64,000 nucleotides of DNA. Source: Marinospirillum sp035271045. Its GTDB lineage: Bacteria; Pseudomonadota; Gammaproteobacteria; Pseudomonadales; Halomonadaceae. Under the pieces are notes generated by a model. It was not told where the DNA came from, ran no database searches, and worked only from the letters and a program-made list of their open reading frames with translations. Within the stretch, counting starts at the first letter, position 1. Every line of letters begins with the position of its first letter. Below are positions 23,956 through 32,380 of the stretch, in pieces. The stretch lies in NCBI RefSeq assembly GCF_035271045.1, contig NZ_DATESC010000023.1, positions 1 to 64,000 on the forward strand, in the 5' to 3' direction. A program made the translations under genes and the position numbers.

Positions 23956-24726
23956 CTATCCTTGAAGTTTCTGTGCTGCTGCTCTAGCTTGACGTGCAGC
24001 AGCTTCAATGTAGTTTACAAGACTTTTGCGGGCTTGCTCATTCATTGGCTGAAACCTAGCCGCTAAACGCACTATATCAGTTCTTGATGGGTGCAAAGGG
24101 TCAGCTTCTAAACGAATAATTTGGCAAGGCAGTACAAAGGACTCATTACTACTTGGTAAGTCAATTTTTGCTTGGAAAGCATCAAAAACTGTCGTAGTTC
24201 TAATCAACTCATGCTGCACTAGCATAAGTAACCCCGATAAAGAAATATCAACTAAATCAGCTTCAACTTCCTGTAAAGAACCAATAGTAAGCCAAGTTTT
24301 TTGTTCTGTCGCGGCCCGAGTACGTTCGGCATTACGGCGCTCCATACGACCTTGTGCTAGAAAAACTTTCTCGACCAACTTTTTAGCCGTAAAAGGTTTA
24401 ACAATAAAGGAAGTAACCCCCAGCTGCACCGCCGTTACCAAAGAATCACGATCGCCTTTGGAGGTAATCATAATAAAAGGTAAATGCGCTGTATCAGGAT
24501 TATTTCTTATTTCTACAAGCAGCTCATCACCAGCCATATTGGGCATTTCCCAATCACAGAAAATCCAATCAACATCAGGACGCTGCCTTAATTTACGTAA
24601 AGCATCCTGCCCATCAGATGCCTCAACAATGTCTTTACAATAAAGGTGGTCGCGCAGTACATTAATGATTGCCGACCGAGCCGTTGATGAATCGTCAACC
24701 ACTAGAACTACATCTTTTTCTAGCAT
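23956..24726 (-). CDS. Response regulator with receiver and PilZ domains
   Basis: About 256 residues from the ATG at 24726. A TTG farther upstream is in frame but less likely. Residues about 5-125 form a CheY-type receiver (LVVDDSSTARS, acceptor Asp in WIFCDWEMPNM, switch Lys in FIVKPFTAKK). Residues about 130-250 form a PilZ domain with RNAER (RxxxR) and DISLSG (DxSxxG), the c-di-GMP contacts. It could join phosphorelay and c-di-GMP input. It lies 96 bp after the heme-type chemoreceptor on the same strand, so a role in chemotaxis or motility output is inferred. The output partner is unknown. Confidence 0.85.
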   Translation of the reverse strand: MLEKDVVLVVDDSSTARSAIINVLRDHLYCKDIVEASDGQDALRKLRQRPDVDWIFCDWEMPNMAGDELLVEIRNNPDTAHLPFIMITSKGDRDSLVTAVQLGVTSFIVKPFTAKKLVEKVFLAQGRMERRNAERTRAATEQKTWLTIGSLQEVEADLVDISLSGLLMLVQHELIRTTTVFDAFQAKIDLPSSNESFVLPCQIIRLEADPLHPSRTDIVRLAARFQPMNEQARKSLVNYIEAAARQARAAAQKLQG

Positions 24727-24822
24727 TTCCTTTTTCCAAGTTGAAGAGCACAATATCAGATTGACTATTAAATAGAGTTAAGGCGTATGATAACATCAAA
24801 TTACGCTAAAAAGAGCCTGTAC

Positions 24823-26448
24823 TTAACCCAATTTAAAGCCGCTTACCAAGGCTTCTAGGTGGTTTGCTAGTTTAACTAAATCAACACTGACTTCTGAAGA
24901 TCTAACTGCGTTGGAAGACGTTTGCTGCGCAATGTTACCAACGTGAGTCACCTGTGCATTAACTCTGGCAGCAACCACTTGCTGCTCTTCTGAAGCATTA
25001 GCCATTTCATAGTTTAATTGATTGATATGCGTTATTGAATCGGCAATATGGCTTAACGATTCACCCACCAACTCAACATCGGCAACGCTTTTTTGCGAAC
25101 CTAATCTAGCGGTCTCCATCATGGTAACAGCGCCTTTGGCTTCTTCTTGCAAACGATCAATGGTACGGCGCACTTCTTGAGTCGCATCATGGGTACGATT
25201 AGCTAAAGAGCGCACTTCATCGGCGACAACAGCAAAACCTCGACCACGTTCACCTGCTCTAGCCGCTTCAATGGCTGCATTCAATGCTAGCAAGTTGGTT
25301 TGTTCAGCGATGGCAGTAATAATTTCTAATACCTGCTCCACATCATCACTGTATTCATCTAAAGCTTGAATGACTTTGGATGCTTCTTTTAAATGCTGAG
25401 TTAATTGATGAATACTGCGGATGCTTTCGGAGGTTAACTCATGGCTAGAAACGGCTTCACGATCCGCATTCATTGAAGCCTGTGCGGTACGCTGGGCGTG
25501 TTCACGAGAAACATGGGCACTGGCTTGCATTTGTTCCATAGAACTGGCCATTTGCTCGACTTCTGCGTGCTGTAAATTAACCGCGTGTACCGTTTCATCA
25601 GCCACTGTAGCTATGGTGTGTGCTGACAATTTCAAAGTACGTGTGGTGCTAGCCACTTGACCAAGACTGTCAGCAAAGCGTGCCAACATTTTATTAAATG
25701 CTTTAGATAATTCACCAATTTCATCAGAGGAACGCACGGTGTGTACACGAATGGTTAAGTCAGATTCATTTTCGGCTTTTTGTATTGCACTACGCAAGTA
25801 GCGTAATGGACGCAGAATAATACGATACAACACAAAAGAAATTAACAATAAACCACCCACAAATAGCAGCGCTTGCACACCACCCAGCTTTAGCAAATTC
25901 ATATTGATTTGCTGATCTAATTCATCCAATGAATAACTAAGGCGAATTGCCCCCAGTTGCTGACCTTCTGAACCAACATGGCAGCTAGTACAGTCAGTAC
26001 CACGATAGTTGGTTTCACTCATAACAGGACGTAAAACAGTTAACACACGTCCATTAGCTGTATTACGAATAATATTAATCGCTTCGCCCTGCAAAGCACG
26101 CTGATCGAGCGCATCAGTGGGTTGGTCTACATCAGCACCAGGACCAAATAAATCTAATACTGGCTGAGCACGCAACACCTTGGCTTCGGTAATACCACGC
26201 TGACTTAATACCTTTTCACGATGAACTTCACGAAACTGCGCTAAAGTACCCGTTAGCATCATAATGTTTAAAGTATCTAGGTAACTATCCGTTGCATCTT
26301 TAATATTTTGCAGCATGGCTTCCTCCACCATGGCGCGTTCGCTGCGAATAGTGAACAACATAGAAGCCACCATAATCACCAATAATACCGCCAACAATAC
26401 GGTATTGACCTTGGTTTGAATGGATGTATTAGCAAACCATTTATTCAT
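24823..26448 (-). CDS. Chemoreceptor (MCP) with periplasmic c-type heme motif
   Basis: About 541 residues from the ATG at 26448, which has CTGGAG 7 bp upstream. The earlier in-frame start adds 17 residues before the membrane helix and is less likely. TM1 is about 14-34, the periplasmic domain 35-188, TM2 about 190-210, followed by HAMP and a signalling hairpin (EQTNLLALNAAIEAARAGE). The periplasmic domain contains C153-T-S-C-H157, the covalent heme-binding CxxCH motif, in the context GTDCTSCHVG. By analogy with heme-bearing receptors in other bacteria it may sense oxygen or redox state. It lies upstream of the REC-PilZ gene on the same strand. The ligand is not proven. Confidence 0.9.
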   Translation of the reverse strand: MNKWFANTSIQTKVNTVLLAVLLVIMVASMLFTIRSERAMVEEAMLQNIKDATDSYLDTLNIMMLTGTLAQFREVHREKVLSQRGITEAKVLRAQPVLDLFGPGADVDQPTDALDQRALQGEAINIIRNTANGRVLTVLRPVMSETNYRGTDCTSCHVGSEGQQLGAIRLSYSLDELDQQINMNLLKLGGVQALLFVGGLLLISFVLYRIILRPLRYLRSAIQKAENESDLTIRVHTVRSSDEIGELSKAFNKMLARFADSLGQVASTTRTLKLSAHTIATVADETVHAVNLQHAEVEQMASSMEQMQASAHVSREHAQRTAQASMNADREAVSSHELTSESIRSIHQLTQHLKEASKVIQALDEYSDDVEQVLEIITAIAEQTNLLALNAAIEAARAGERGRGFAVVADEVRSLANRTHDATQEVRRTIDRLQEEAKGAVTMMETARLGSQKSVADVELVGESLSHIADSITHINQLNYEMANASEEQQVVAARVNAQVTHVGNIAQQTSSNAVRSSEVSVDLVKLANHLEALVSGFKLG

Positions 26449-26537
26449 TTGGTTCTCCAGCAATCTTGGCTTACACCAGACGCAACATAAAGGCTGCATA
26501 ATCCCTTATGGCAAATTGAGAATCCTTGTATAAAACT

Positions 26538-26581
26538 AAGGTTAGCTATTTAAATACCCAAATTTTAAACAGCTAACCTTG
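26538..26581 (-). terminator. Probable terminator of trpB
   Basis: AGCTAACCTT and AAGGTTAGCT (26571-26580 and 26538-26547) form a perfect 10-bp stem with a 23-base AT-rich loop. On the minus strand it follows the trpB stop and is followed by AGTTTTATAC. The loop is long, so efficiency is uncertain. Confidence 0.5.
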
Positions 26582-26612
26582 GCTTAGTATAATGCTTTAA
26601 AAATTGACTTAA

Positions 26613-27839
26613 TTATAAATTTAATTGATTCGCTACAAAATCAGCGTCTTTATCGCCACGCCCAGAAAGATTAATGAGTACGTTAGTGCCGGTGCCTAAG
26701 TTTTTAGCTTCACGCATCACCCAAGCAATGGCGTGTGCAGACTCTAACGCAGGAATAATGCCTTCTAAACGTGATAGCTGCATAAAAGCATCTAAGCAAG
26801 CCGTATCATCAATCGCATAATACTCCGCACGACCTAAGTCTTTTAAATAGCTATGGTGTGGACCAACCGCTGGATAATCTAAACCAGAAGCAATTGAGTA
26901 AACCGGATCAGGCTGCCCCTCAGCATCTTGTAGCATATATGAATGAAAGCCATGCATCGTACCCGGTGTGCCATAAGTTAAGGTTGCAGCGTGTTCACCT
27001 TTACCCAAACCCCGACCACAAGGCTCAATGCCAACTAACTTAACGGTCGTGTCATCCATAAACCCAGAAAAAATTCCCATCGCATTAGAACCACCCCCGA
27101 CACAAGCCACTACGTAATCGGGTAGTTTGCCGGTCATTGCTGGGAACTGCTCCCGTGCTTCTTTTCCGACAATGGATTGAAAATCACGCACCATCATAGG
27201 AAAAGGATGTGGGCCAACGACTGAACCTATGGCATAAAAGAAATTATCAGGGTCTTTAAGGTATTCGTCAAAAGCACTGTCTACAGCATCTTTTAACGTT
27301 TTAGTGCCAGACTGAACCGCAACCAGTTTAGCACCTAAAATTTTCATTTTGGTGACATTAGGGTGCTCTTTAACAATATCAACAGCACCCATATGAATCT
27401 CACAAGGCAAACCGATTAGAGCACAAGCAGTCGCCATAGCAACACCATGCTGACCAGCACCCGTTTCAGCAATAATTTTAGTTTTACCCATGTGTTTAGC
27501 CAATAAAGCTTCACCCAACGCATGGTTAATTTTATGAGCACCAGTATGATTAAGGTCTTCACGTTTAAAATAAATATTGGCACCACCGCAAGCAGCGGTT
27601 AAGCGCTTAGCGAAATAAATGGGGCTTGGGCGACCCACATAATGCTGATAAAGGTCTTTTAATTCATTTTGATAATCAACTGTTTCACGAATTTGTAAGT
27701 AAGCAGCGGCTATTTCATCCATAACTACTTTAAGGTGAGGTGGCACTAATTGACCGCCATAAGGGCCAAAATAACCTTCAGCATTGGGAAGCATATGAGC
27801 ACTGGGGAGTTTTTTTGAGTTTTCATTGGTTGGTGTCAT
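26613..27839 (-). CDS. trpB: Tryptophan synthase beta chain
   Basis: About 408 residues from the ATG at 27839, which has AAGGCG upstream. Typical TrpB sequence: GYFGPYGGQLVPPHL, then REDLNHTGAHKINHALGEALL with the PLP-binding Lys, ETGAGQHGVA, CVGGGSNAMGIF and GRGDKDADF. It condenses indole and serine to tryptophan using PLP. No trpA lies beside it; the neighbours are a chemoreceptor and an unknown gene. That suggests an orphan or second copy, or a split trp operon. It is a full-length classical type, not the TrpB2 type. Regulation may involve the palindrome at 27980-28003. Confidence 0.93.
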   Translation of the reverse strand: MTPTNENSKKLPSAHMLPNAEGYFGPYGGQLVPPHLKVVMDEIAAAYLQIRETVDYQNELKDLYQHYVGRPSPIYFAKRLTAACGGANIYFKREDLNHTGAHKINHALGEALLAKHMGKTKIIAETGAGQHGVAMATACALIGLPCEIHMGAVDIVKEHPNVTKMKILGAKLVAVQSGTKTLKDAVDSAFDEYLKDPDNFFYAIGSVVGPHPFPMMVRDFQSIVGKEAREQFPAMTGKLPDYVVACVGGGSNAMGIFSGFMDDTTVKLVGIEPCGRGLGKGEHAATLTYGTPGTMHGFHSYMLQDAEGQPDPVYSIASGLDYPAVGPHHSYLKDLGRAEYYAIDDTACLDAFMQLSRLEGIIPALESAHAIAWVMREAKNLGTGTNVLINLSGRGDKDADFVANQLNL

Positions 27840-27979
27840 CTTTGCTAACGCCTTGATCTTGATTAAAATTAAAGAAAATAACACTACTACTCTAACTCAT
27901 AGATGTCACGCCGCAAAACACCATTAGCAGCAGCTTTCTTATCAATGGGCTGGATAGCAGAAAAAAAGTATCTAATGTA

Positions 27980-28003
27980 CAATATAAGCATAAACTTATA
28001 TTG
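27980..28003. promoter_or_regulatory. Perfect palindrome between divergent trpB and the unknown gene
   Basis: CAATATAAG, a 6-base centre CATAAA, and CTTATATTG: two perfect 9-bp arms, 36 bp from the start of the gene at 28039 and about 140 bp from that of trpB. The size and symmetry fit a dimeric repressor operator. No regulator gene is adjacent. Confidence 0.5.
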
Positions 28004-28038
28004 CTAACAGCCTAGAAAAGAATAAAAAGAGGTACTCA

Positions 28039-28512
28039 ATGACTGACTTACAACAAACCACAACTAACTTACCTGAATTACTTGCCAGTAAAGTCGAAAC
28101 ACTTTGGGCTTTTTGGAAAGTAGCCACAGCAGATGGTTGGTATTTATACGCAGAACAAGGTGATGAAGTGCTTCATCTAGGCGCGTTTAATAACCTTGGT
28201 CATTTAGCAGTGCAACAGGTGCGCTTTTTAGAAGACAGAAAAATTACTGTGATGATGCCACTTAGCACAGCAGTTTTTCATGCTTGGCTAGCAGCACCCA
28301 CCCAACACCCAGCGCCACGTTTTATTGGTCAGCTAGGCAGTCATTGGAGTGGTTATGGTGTAAAACCTTTAGAAGAAAACAACAACCAAGTTGAGGTCAT
28401 TTATGCTGCTGATTTACGCCACGAATGGATGGGGGTATTCAGTGAACATGAGGCATTTGCTATTATCGAGCAGCATTACGACCGTCGCCGTAACCGCTGC
28501 TTAATTTGCTAA
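28039..28512 (+). CDS. Uncharacterised 157-residue cytoplasmic protein
   Basis: No family was recognised. The 157-residue product has no signal peptide or membrane segment and is rich in Trp, His and Gln (LWAFWKVATADGWYLY, GSHWSGYGVKPL, RHEWMGVF). It ends in a basic tail RRRNRCLIC with two cysteines near the terminus. The ATG has AAAAGAGG about 8 bp upstream. It is divergent from trpB and separated from it by a perfect palindrome, which may mean shared regulation. It converges on dnaB with a 26-bp gap. A real gene is likely from length, ribosome site and composition; the function is unknown. Confidence 0.75.
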   Translation: MTDLQQTTTNLPELLASKVETLWAFWKVATADGWYLYAEQGDEVLHLGAFNNLGHLAVQQVRFLEDRKITVMMPLSTAVFHAWLAAPTQHPAPRFIGQLGSHWSGYGVKPLEENNNQVEVIYAADLRHEWMGVFSEHEAFAIIEQHYDRRRNRCLIC

Positions 28513-28538
28513 ACAACATTAGCTTTTAGTGCTAAGCA

Positions 28539-29948
28539 CTATTCTTCATAAATAAGTCCAGCACTTCGGTACTGCGCCAAGCTTTCTGGGGCAAGGTCAT
28601 CAAAGCGCGTATAACGACCAGTAAACAAGAGGTGAATACTACCAATTGGGCCATTACGTTGCTTACCGATAATAATTTCTGCTAACCCTTTATTGCCTTC
28701 TTTATCGGGGTTATATACTTCATCACGGTAAACAAAAGCGATTAAGTCAGCATCCTGCTCAATCGCGCCCGATTCACGTAAATCTGACATGATCGGGCGT
28801 TTATTAGTACGTTGCTCCAAACCACGGTTAAGCTGAGAAAGCGCAACAACTGGGCAATTAAATTCTTTTGCCAACGCTTTTAACGAACGCGAAATTTCAG
28901 AAATTTCAGCCGTACGGTTTTCACTGTTACCTGCTACACGCATTAGCTGTAAATAGTCGACCATAATCACTGAAATCCCACCTTCATCACGTGCAATACG
29001 GCGCGTTCGAGTACGTAAATCATTGGGTGAAAGACCTGGTGTATCATCAATGTACAGTTTTTTTTCTTTTAGAATAGCCAACGTTGAACTGATTCTGTCC
29101 CAATCTTGATCGAGTAATTGCCCTGTACGCACTTTGGTTTGATCAATACGACCCAACGAAGAAAATACTCGCATTAATAACTGCTCAGCAGGCATTTCCA
29201 TTGAAAAAACGACGGCTGCTTTATCGGAATGCAAAATGGCATTTTCAACCAAATTCATCGCAAAAGTCGTTTTACCCATCGAAGGACGGCCCGCAATAAT
29301 TACCAAGTCAGAAGGTTGTAAACCTTGAGTCATTTTATCAAGGTCTTTAAAGCCTGTCGTTAAACCAGTAATTCCATTTTGACTTAAATCCAAGGATTCC
29401 AGTTTTTCTAACAGCGCACCAGCCACGTCAGTAATCAACCTTGGACCACCAAATTTAGGGCGCTCTTCAGCAATGGTAAACACTTCCCGTTCGGCCTCGT
29501 TCAGCAGCTCGTCAGAAGTACGTCCTTCAGGGTTATAAGCCGAATCTGCAATGCGTCTAGCTGCTTGAATTAATTTACGGCGCACCGAGCGTTCACGCAC
29601 AATTTGGGCATAGGCTAAAATATTGCTGGTTGATGGCGTATTACGTGCTAACTCAATTAAATAAGTATCGCCCCCGGCGGCTTCAAGCTGGTTACGCGTT
29701 TTTAATTCAGCCGACAAAATAAGCGGGTCAAAAGGTGAGTTACGCCGCGTTAAATCTTGCATCACAATAAAAATATGCCGATGCTCACCACGATAAAAAT
29801 CAATATCCGCCAACTGCTCTGTCACAGCATCCATCGCAGCATTATCAATCATTAAACCACCTAGCACTGATTGCTCAGCTTCTATCGAATAAGGTGGCAG
29901 CTTGATCTCTGCGGCTTCTTTATCATCGTTATAACGTGCATTGTCCAT
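28539..29948 (-). CDS. dnaB: Replicative DNA helicase DnaB
   Basis: A 469-residue hexameric helicase. The N-terminal domain begins PPYSIEAEQSVLGGLMID. The RecA-like domain has Walker A AGRPSMGKTTFA (about residue 219), IMVDYLQLM as Walker B, and SQLNRGLEQRTNKRP. It unwinds DNA ahead of the replisome and recruits primase. No intein interrupts it. It is the last gene of the rnr-rlmB-rpsF-rpsR-rplI-dnaB region and is separated from rplI by a terminator, so a separate promoter is expected. Confidence 0.97.
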   Translation of the reverse strand: MDNARYNDDKEAAEIKLPPYSIEAEQSVLGGLMIDNAAMDAVTEQLADIDFYRGEHRHIFIVMQDLTRRNSPFDPLILSAELKTRNQLEAAGGDTYLIELARNTPSTSNILAYAQIVRERSVRRKLIQAARRIADSAYNPEGRTSDELLNEAEREVFTIAEERPKFGGPRLITDVAGALLEKLESLDLSQNGITGLTTGFKDLDKMTQGLQPSDLVIIAGRPSMGKTTFAMNLVENAILHSDKAAVVFSMEMPAEQLLMRVFSSLGRIDQTKVRTGQLLDQDWDRISSTLAILKEKKLYIDDTPGLSPNDLRTRTRRIARDEGGISVIMVDYLQLMRVAGNSENRTAEISEISRSLKALAKEFNCPVVALSQLNRGLEQRTNKRPIMSDLRESGAIEQDADLIAFVYRDEVYNPDKEGNKGLAEIIIGKQRNGPIGSIHLLFTGRYTRFDDLAPESLAQYRSAGLIYEE

Positions 29949-30000
29949 TGTTCAACTCACCTTAAATAAAAAAAGCCTTAAATGAGAAAGTTCTAAATAA

Positions 30001-30036
30001 AAAAAGGCACAGGGTTTATGGCCCAATGCCTTTTTC
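30001..30036 (-). terminator. Rho-independent terminator after rplI
   Basis: On the minus strand AAAAAGGCA and TGCCTTTTT pair around an inner GGG/CCC, followed by a long T run. It lies between the rplI stop and dnaB and ends the ribosomal protein unit. Confidence 0.85.
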
Positions 30037-30105
30037 TTAAACCCGAATCAGCCAATTAACTGGATCGGTTAGTGTACTCAGAATCTTTTATTCTGCAATC
30101 ACGGC

Positions 30106-30555
30106 TTATTCAGCAACGATAGTCACACGTAACAAGCTTTCAACTTCAGCGTGCAGGTGAACAACAATGTCAAATTCGCCCACGTTGCGTAGTGGACCTT
30201 CGGGTAAACGCACTTGGCTCTTGCTTAACTCAACACCAGCAGCCGTTGCTGCTTCAGCAAGATCACGACCACCGATAGAACCAAATAACTTACCTTCATC
30301 GCCCGCTTTAGAAGCGATAACTACACGCTCTAAACCTTCAAGCTTAGCAGCAACAGCTTGTGCAGTAGCTAGACGCTCGGCAGCAGCAGCTTCTAATTCA
30401 GCTAGGCGCTCTTGAAAAACTTCACGGTTAGCAACCGTTGCAGGAACTGCTTTGCCTTGTGGAATTAAAAAGTTACGACCATAACCACTTTTAACCGTTA
30501 CTTCTTCGCCTAGTGCACCTAGTTTGTTAATTTTTTCTAATAAAATAACTTGCAT
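30106..30555 (-). CDS. rplI: 50S ribosomal protein L9
   Basis: A 149-residue protein, the standard L9 length. The N-terminal domain MQVILLEKINKLGALGEEV, the KSGYGRNFLIPQGKAVPAT signature, a long central helix rich in Ala and Glu, and the C-terminal domain with KLFGSIGGRDLAEA are all present. L9 binds 23S rRNA near the L1 stalk base. It follows the DUF2232-like gene by 18 bp and is followed by a terminator. Confidence 0.98.
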   Translation of the reverse strand: MQVILLEKINKLGALGEEVTVKSGYGRNFLIPQGKAVPATVANREVFQERLAELEAAAAERLATAQAVAAKLEGLERVVIASKAGDEGKLFGSIGGRDLAEAATAAGVELSKSQVRLPEGPLRNVGEFDIVVHLHAEVESLLRVTIVAE

Positions 30556-30573
30556 TTCAATATCCTCAAGACG

Positions 30574-31479
30574 TTAGGCCTCGCCATCATCATCGTCCTT
30601 TTTTAACGAAGGAGGAGTCGATGGTGGAGGAGCCAGTCGATGACGAATGTCTATCAAACTGTCCGCCAGGGCAATAAGAACGAGCAATAAGCTCATGTAT
30701 GGCTGAGCAAGAAACAACAACACATACAACAGGCCCAACCAAAAGCTGTTGTACTTTTTAATCGCAAACACGCCATGCACTAAAGCAATACCAGCAATTA
30801 AATGCGGCACCAATAGCACAGGTACTGCCGATAAAAGCCATGTTTGACCGCTAGCAACCAGTATTAATACTAAGGGCAAACAAACAGATGACCAAAGAGG
30901 CAGGCGTATGGCATGGAATTCAAACTGAAAACCACCAGGATTATACAGCACTGACTGCCACCAACGCGCTAACAACAAACTGGCAATCAGCATAAGCAAC
31001 TGCACAGCAGTAATAACACCGTTGAATAGCCAACCTAAAGTAATCGCTAATTGCTGCTGATCGAAAGTATTTAAATCATAACGTTCAACTAAGTCGACTT
31101 GATCCAACAGCACGCCAATAATTTGTGTTTGCAAATCATCGTCAAGCCATTTAACCGTAATAGCCACTAATGCAGCAGCTAAAGTACCCACCAGTAATGC
31201 ACGACCCCAACCTTGATTATTACGCAAAATTTCAGCAAGTACTGCTGCGCCAATAACAGCCAAAAGCACATCAGGACTAGAAGCAGATAACCAGTAATAA
31301 ACACCGGGTATTGCTGCGGCCAATAAAACTTTTGCACCTTGAGCAGGCCCCATCCGCAACCAAACTAGCGCAACGATAGCACTGCTAAATAAAGAAAGAA
31401 CGGGGATCAAGGCAGTTACCGCAGCCGCGCCAATGGCACGACTGGGATTTTTCATAACAAACTCAGCTAAAAAACGCAT
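30574..31479 (-). CDS. DUF2232/YybS-like integral membrane protein
   Basis: A 301-residue protein with about eight hydrophobic segments, starting MKNPSRAIGAAAVTALIPVLSLF, with a charged C-terminal tail ending KKDDDDGEA. Membrane proteins of the DUF2232 type are often found between rpsR and rplI in gammaproteobacteria, and size and position fit. The function is unknown. It is transcribed with rpsF and rpsR. In enterics the small single-strand-binding gene priB lies in this operon; none is seen here. Confidence 0.75.
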   Translation of the reverse strand: MRFLAEFVMKNPSRAIGAAAVTALIPVLSLFSSAIVALVWLRMGPAQGAKVLLAAAIPGVYYWLSASSPDVLLAVIGAAVLAEILRNNQGWGRALLVGTLAAALVAITVKWLDDDLQTQIIGVLLDQVDLVERYDLNTFDQQQLAITLGWLFNGVITAVQLLMLIASLLLARWWQSVLYNPGGFQFEFHAIRLPLWSSVCLPLVLILVASGQTWLLSAVPVLLVPHLIAGIALVHGVFAIKKYNSFWLGLLYVLLFLAQPYMSLLLVLIALADSLIDIRHRLAPPPSTPPSLKKDDDDGEA

Positions 31480-31509
31480 AAATTTTAGGCCACAGTTCAG
31501 CCCAAATTA

Positions 31510-31737
31510 TTATTCGTGGCTGTCAGAGTAAGGTAGCAAAGCGAGAAAACGTGCACGCTTGATTGCTGAAGAAAGCTGACGCTGATACTTAGCTTTAGTA
31601 CCTGTAATACGGCTAGGTACAATTTTACCAGTTTCAGTGACATAACCTTTTAGAAGGTCAATATCTTTGTAGTCGATTTGCTTAATGCCTTCAGCAGTGA
31701 AACGGCAAAACTTACGGCGACGGAAAAAACGAGCCAT
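31510..31737 (-). CDS. rpsR: 30S ribosomal protein S18
   Basis: A 75-residue protein with the S18 pattern: ARFFRRRKFCRFTAEGI, IDYKDIDLLKGYVTETGKIVPSRITGT, and KAKYQRQLSSAIKRARFLALLPY. It binds 16S rRNA together with S6. It follows rpsF by only 23 bp, leaving no room for priB. Confidence 0.98.
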   Translation of the reverse strand: MARFFRRRKFCRFTAEGIKQIDYKDIDLLKGYVTETGKIVPSRITGTKAKYQRQLSSAIKRARFLALLPYSDSHE

Positions 31738-31760
31738 GGTGATTCTCCTGATTAAGTGGT

Positions 31761-32174
31761 TTATTCGTTATCTTCAGAATCGTCATCAGACGAATCATTG
31801 TGATCATCGTCATTGCTCTCGTGACGGTCATCACCACGACGTCGATCTTCACGGGACTCAGAAGCCTTCATAGGCGAAGGTTCAGTTACCGCTTCATTGG
31901 TGCGAATAACCAGGTTACGGATCACAGCATCGTTGTAACGGAACACGTCTTCTAATTCGTTCATAACAGATTCAGGGCACTCAATGTTCATTAGAACATA
32001 GTGTGCTTTAGTAACCTTGTTAATTGGGTAAGCAAGGTGACGACGACCCCAATCTTCCATGCGATGTACAGCACCTTGAGCTTCAGTAATCAAAGTAGTG
32101 TAGCGCTCAACCATAGCGGGAACTTGTTCGCTTTGGTCAGGATGAACCATAAAAATTACTTCATAATGACGCAT
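31761..32174 (-). CDS. rpsF: 30S ribosomal protein S6
   Basis: A 137-residue protein. The core has MRHYEVIFMVHPDQSEQVP, HRMEDWGRRHLAYPI, NKVTKAHYVLMNIE and a RYNDAVIRNLV strand. The C-terminal tail beyond about residue 105 is very acidic (DDDHNDSSDDDSEDNE) and low in complexity. In E. coli the S6 tail is lengthened by RimK with glutamates; here a long acidic tail is genomically encoded. It starts the S6-S18 unit with GGAGC upstream. Confidence 0.97.
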   Translation of the reverse strand: MRHYEVIFMVHPDQSEQVPAMVERYTTLITEAQGAVHRMEDWGRRHLAYPINKVTKAHYVLMNIECPESVMNELEDVFRYNDAVIRNLVIRTNEAVTEPSPMKASESREDRRRGDDRHESNDDDHNDSSDDDSEDNE

Positions 32175-32259
32175 AAATGCTCCTTACGGATTAATAGCTT
32201 TTTGTACCAATTTTACTAAGGGAATGAATAACAAAAAGCAAGGAGGAAACTTCAATACC

Positions 32260-32282
32260 CAGCGGCTAAACTATAGCCGCTG
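32260..32282. other. Perfect hairpin between rlmB and rpsF
   Basis: CAGCGGCTA-AACTA-TAGCCGCTG is a perfect 9-bp stem with a 5-base loop in the 206-bp gap. It lies 86 bp before the rpsF start and has no T tract on either strand. It could end rlmB transcripts, or form part of an rpsF leader if that mRNA starts farther upstream. Confidence 0.45.
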
Positions 32283-32380
32283 CCATTTAAGTGAATTTCC
32301 GACCACTTAAACAAGCGCGAGATTTTAACCCCTCGCCATACCAAGCGCAAGCCTTTAAAAAACAGCGCTTGCAAAACAGC

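Noticed and set aside
28539..29948. Possible intein in dnaB
   Set aside because: The Walker A and later motifs are continuous and the length is normal (469 residues).
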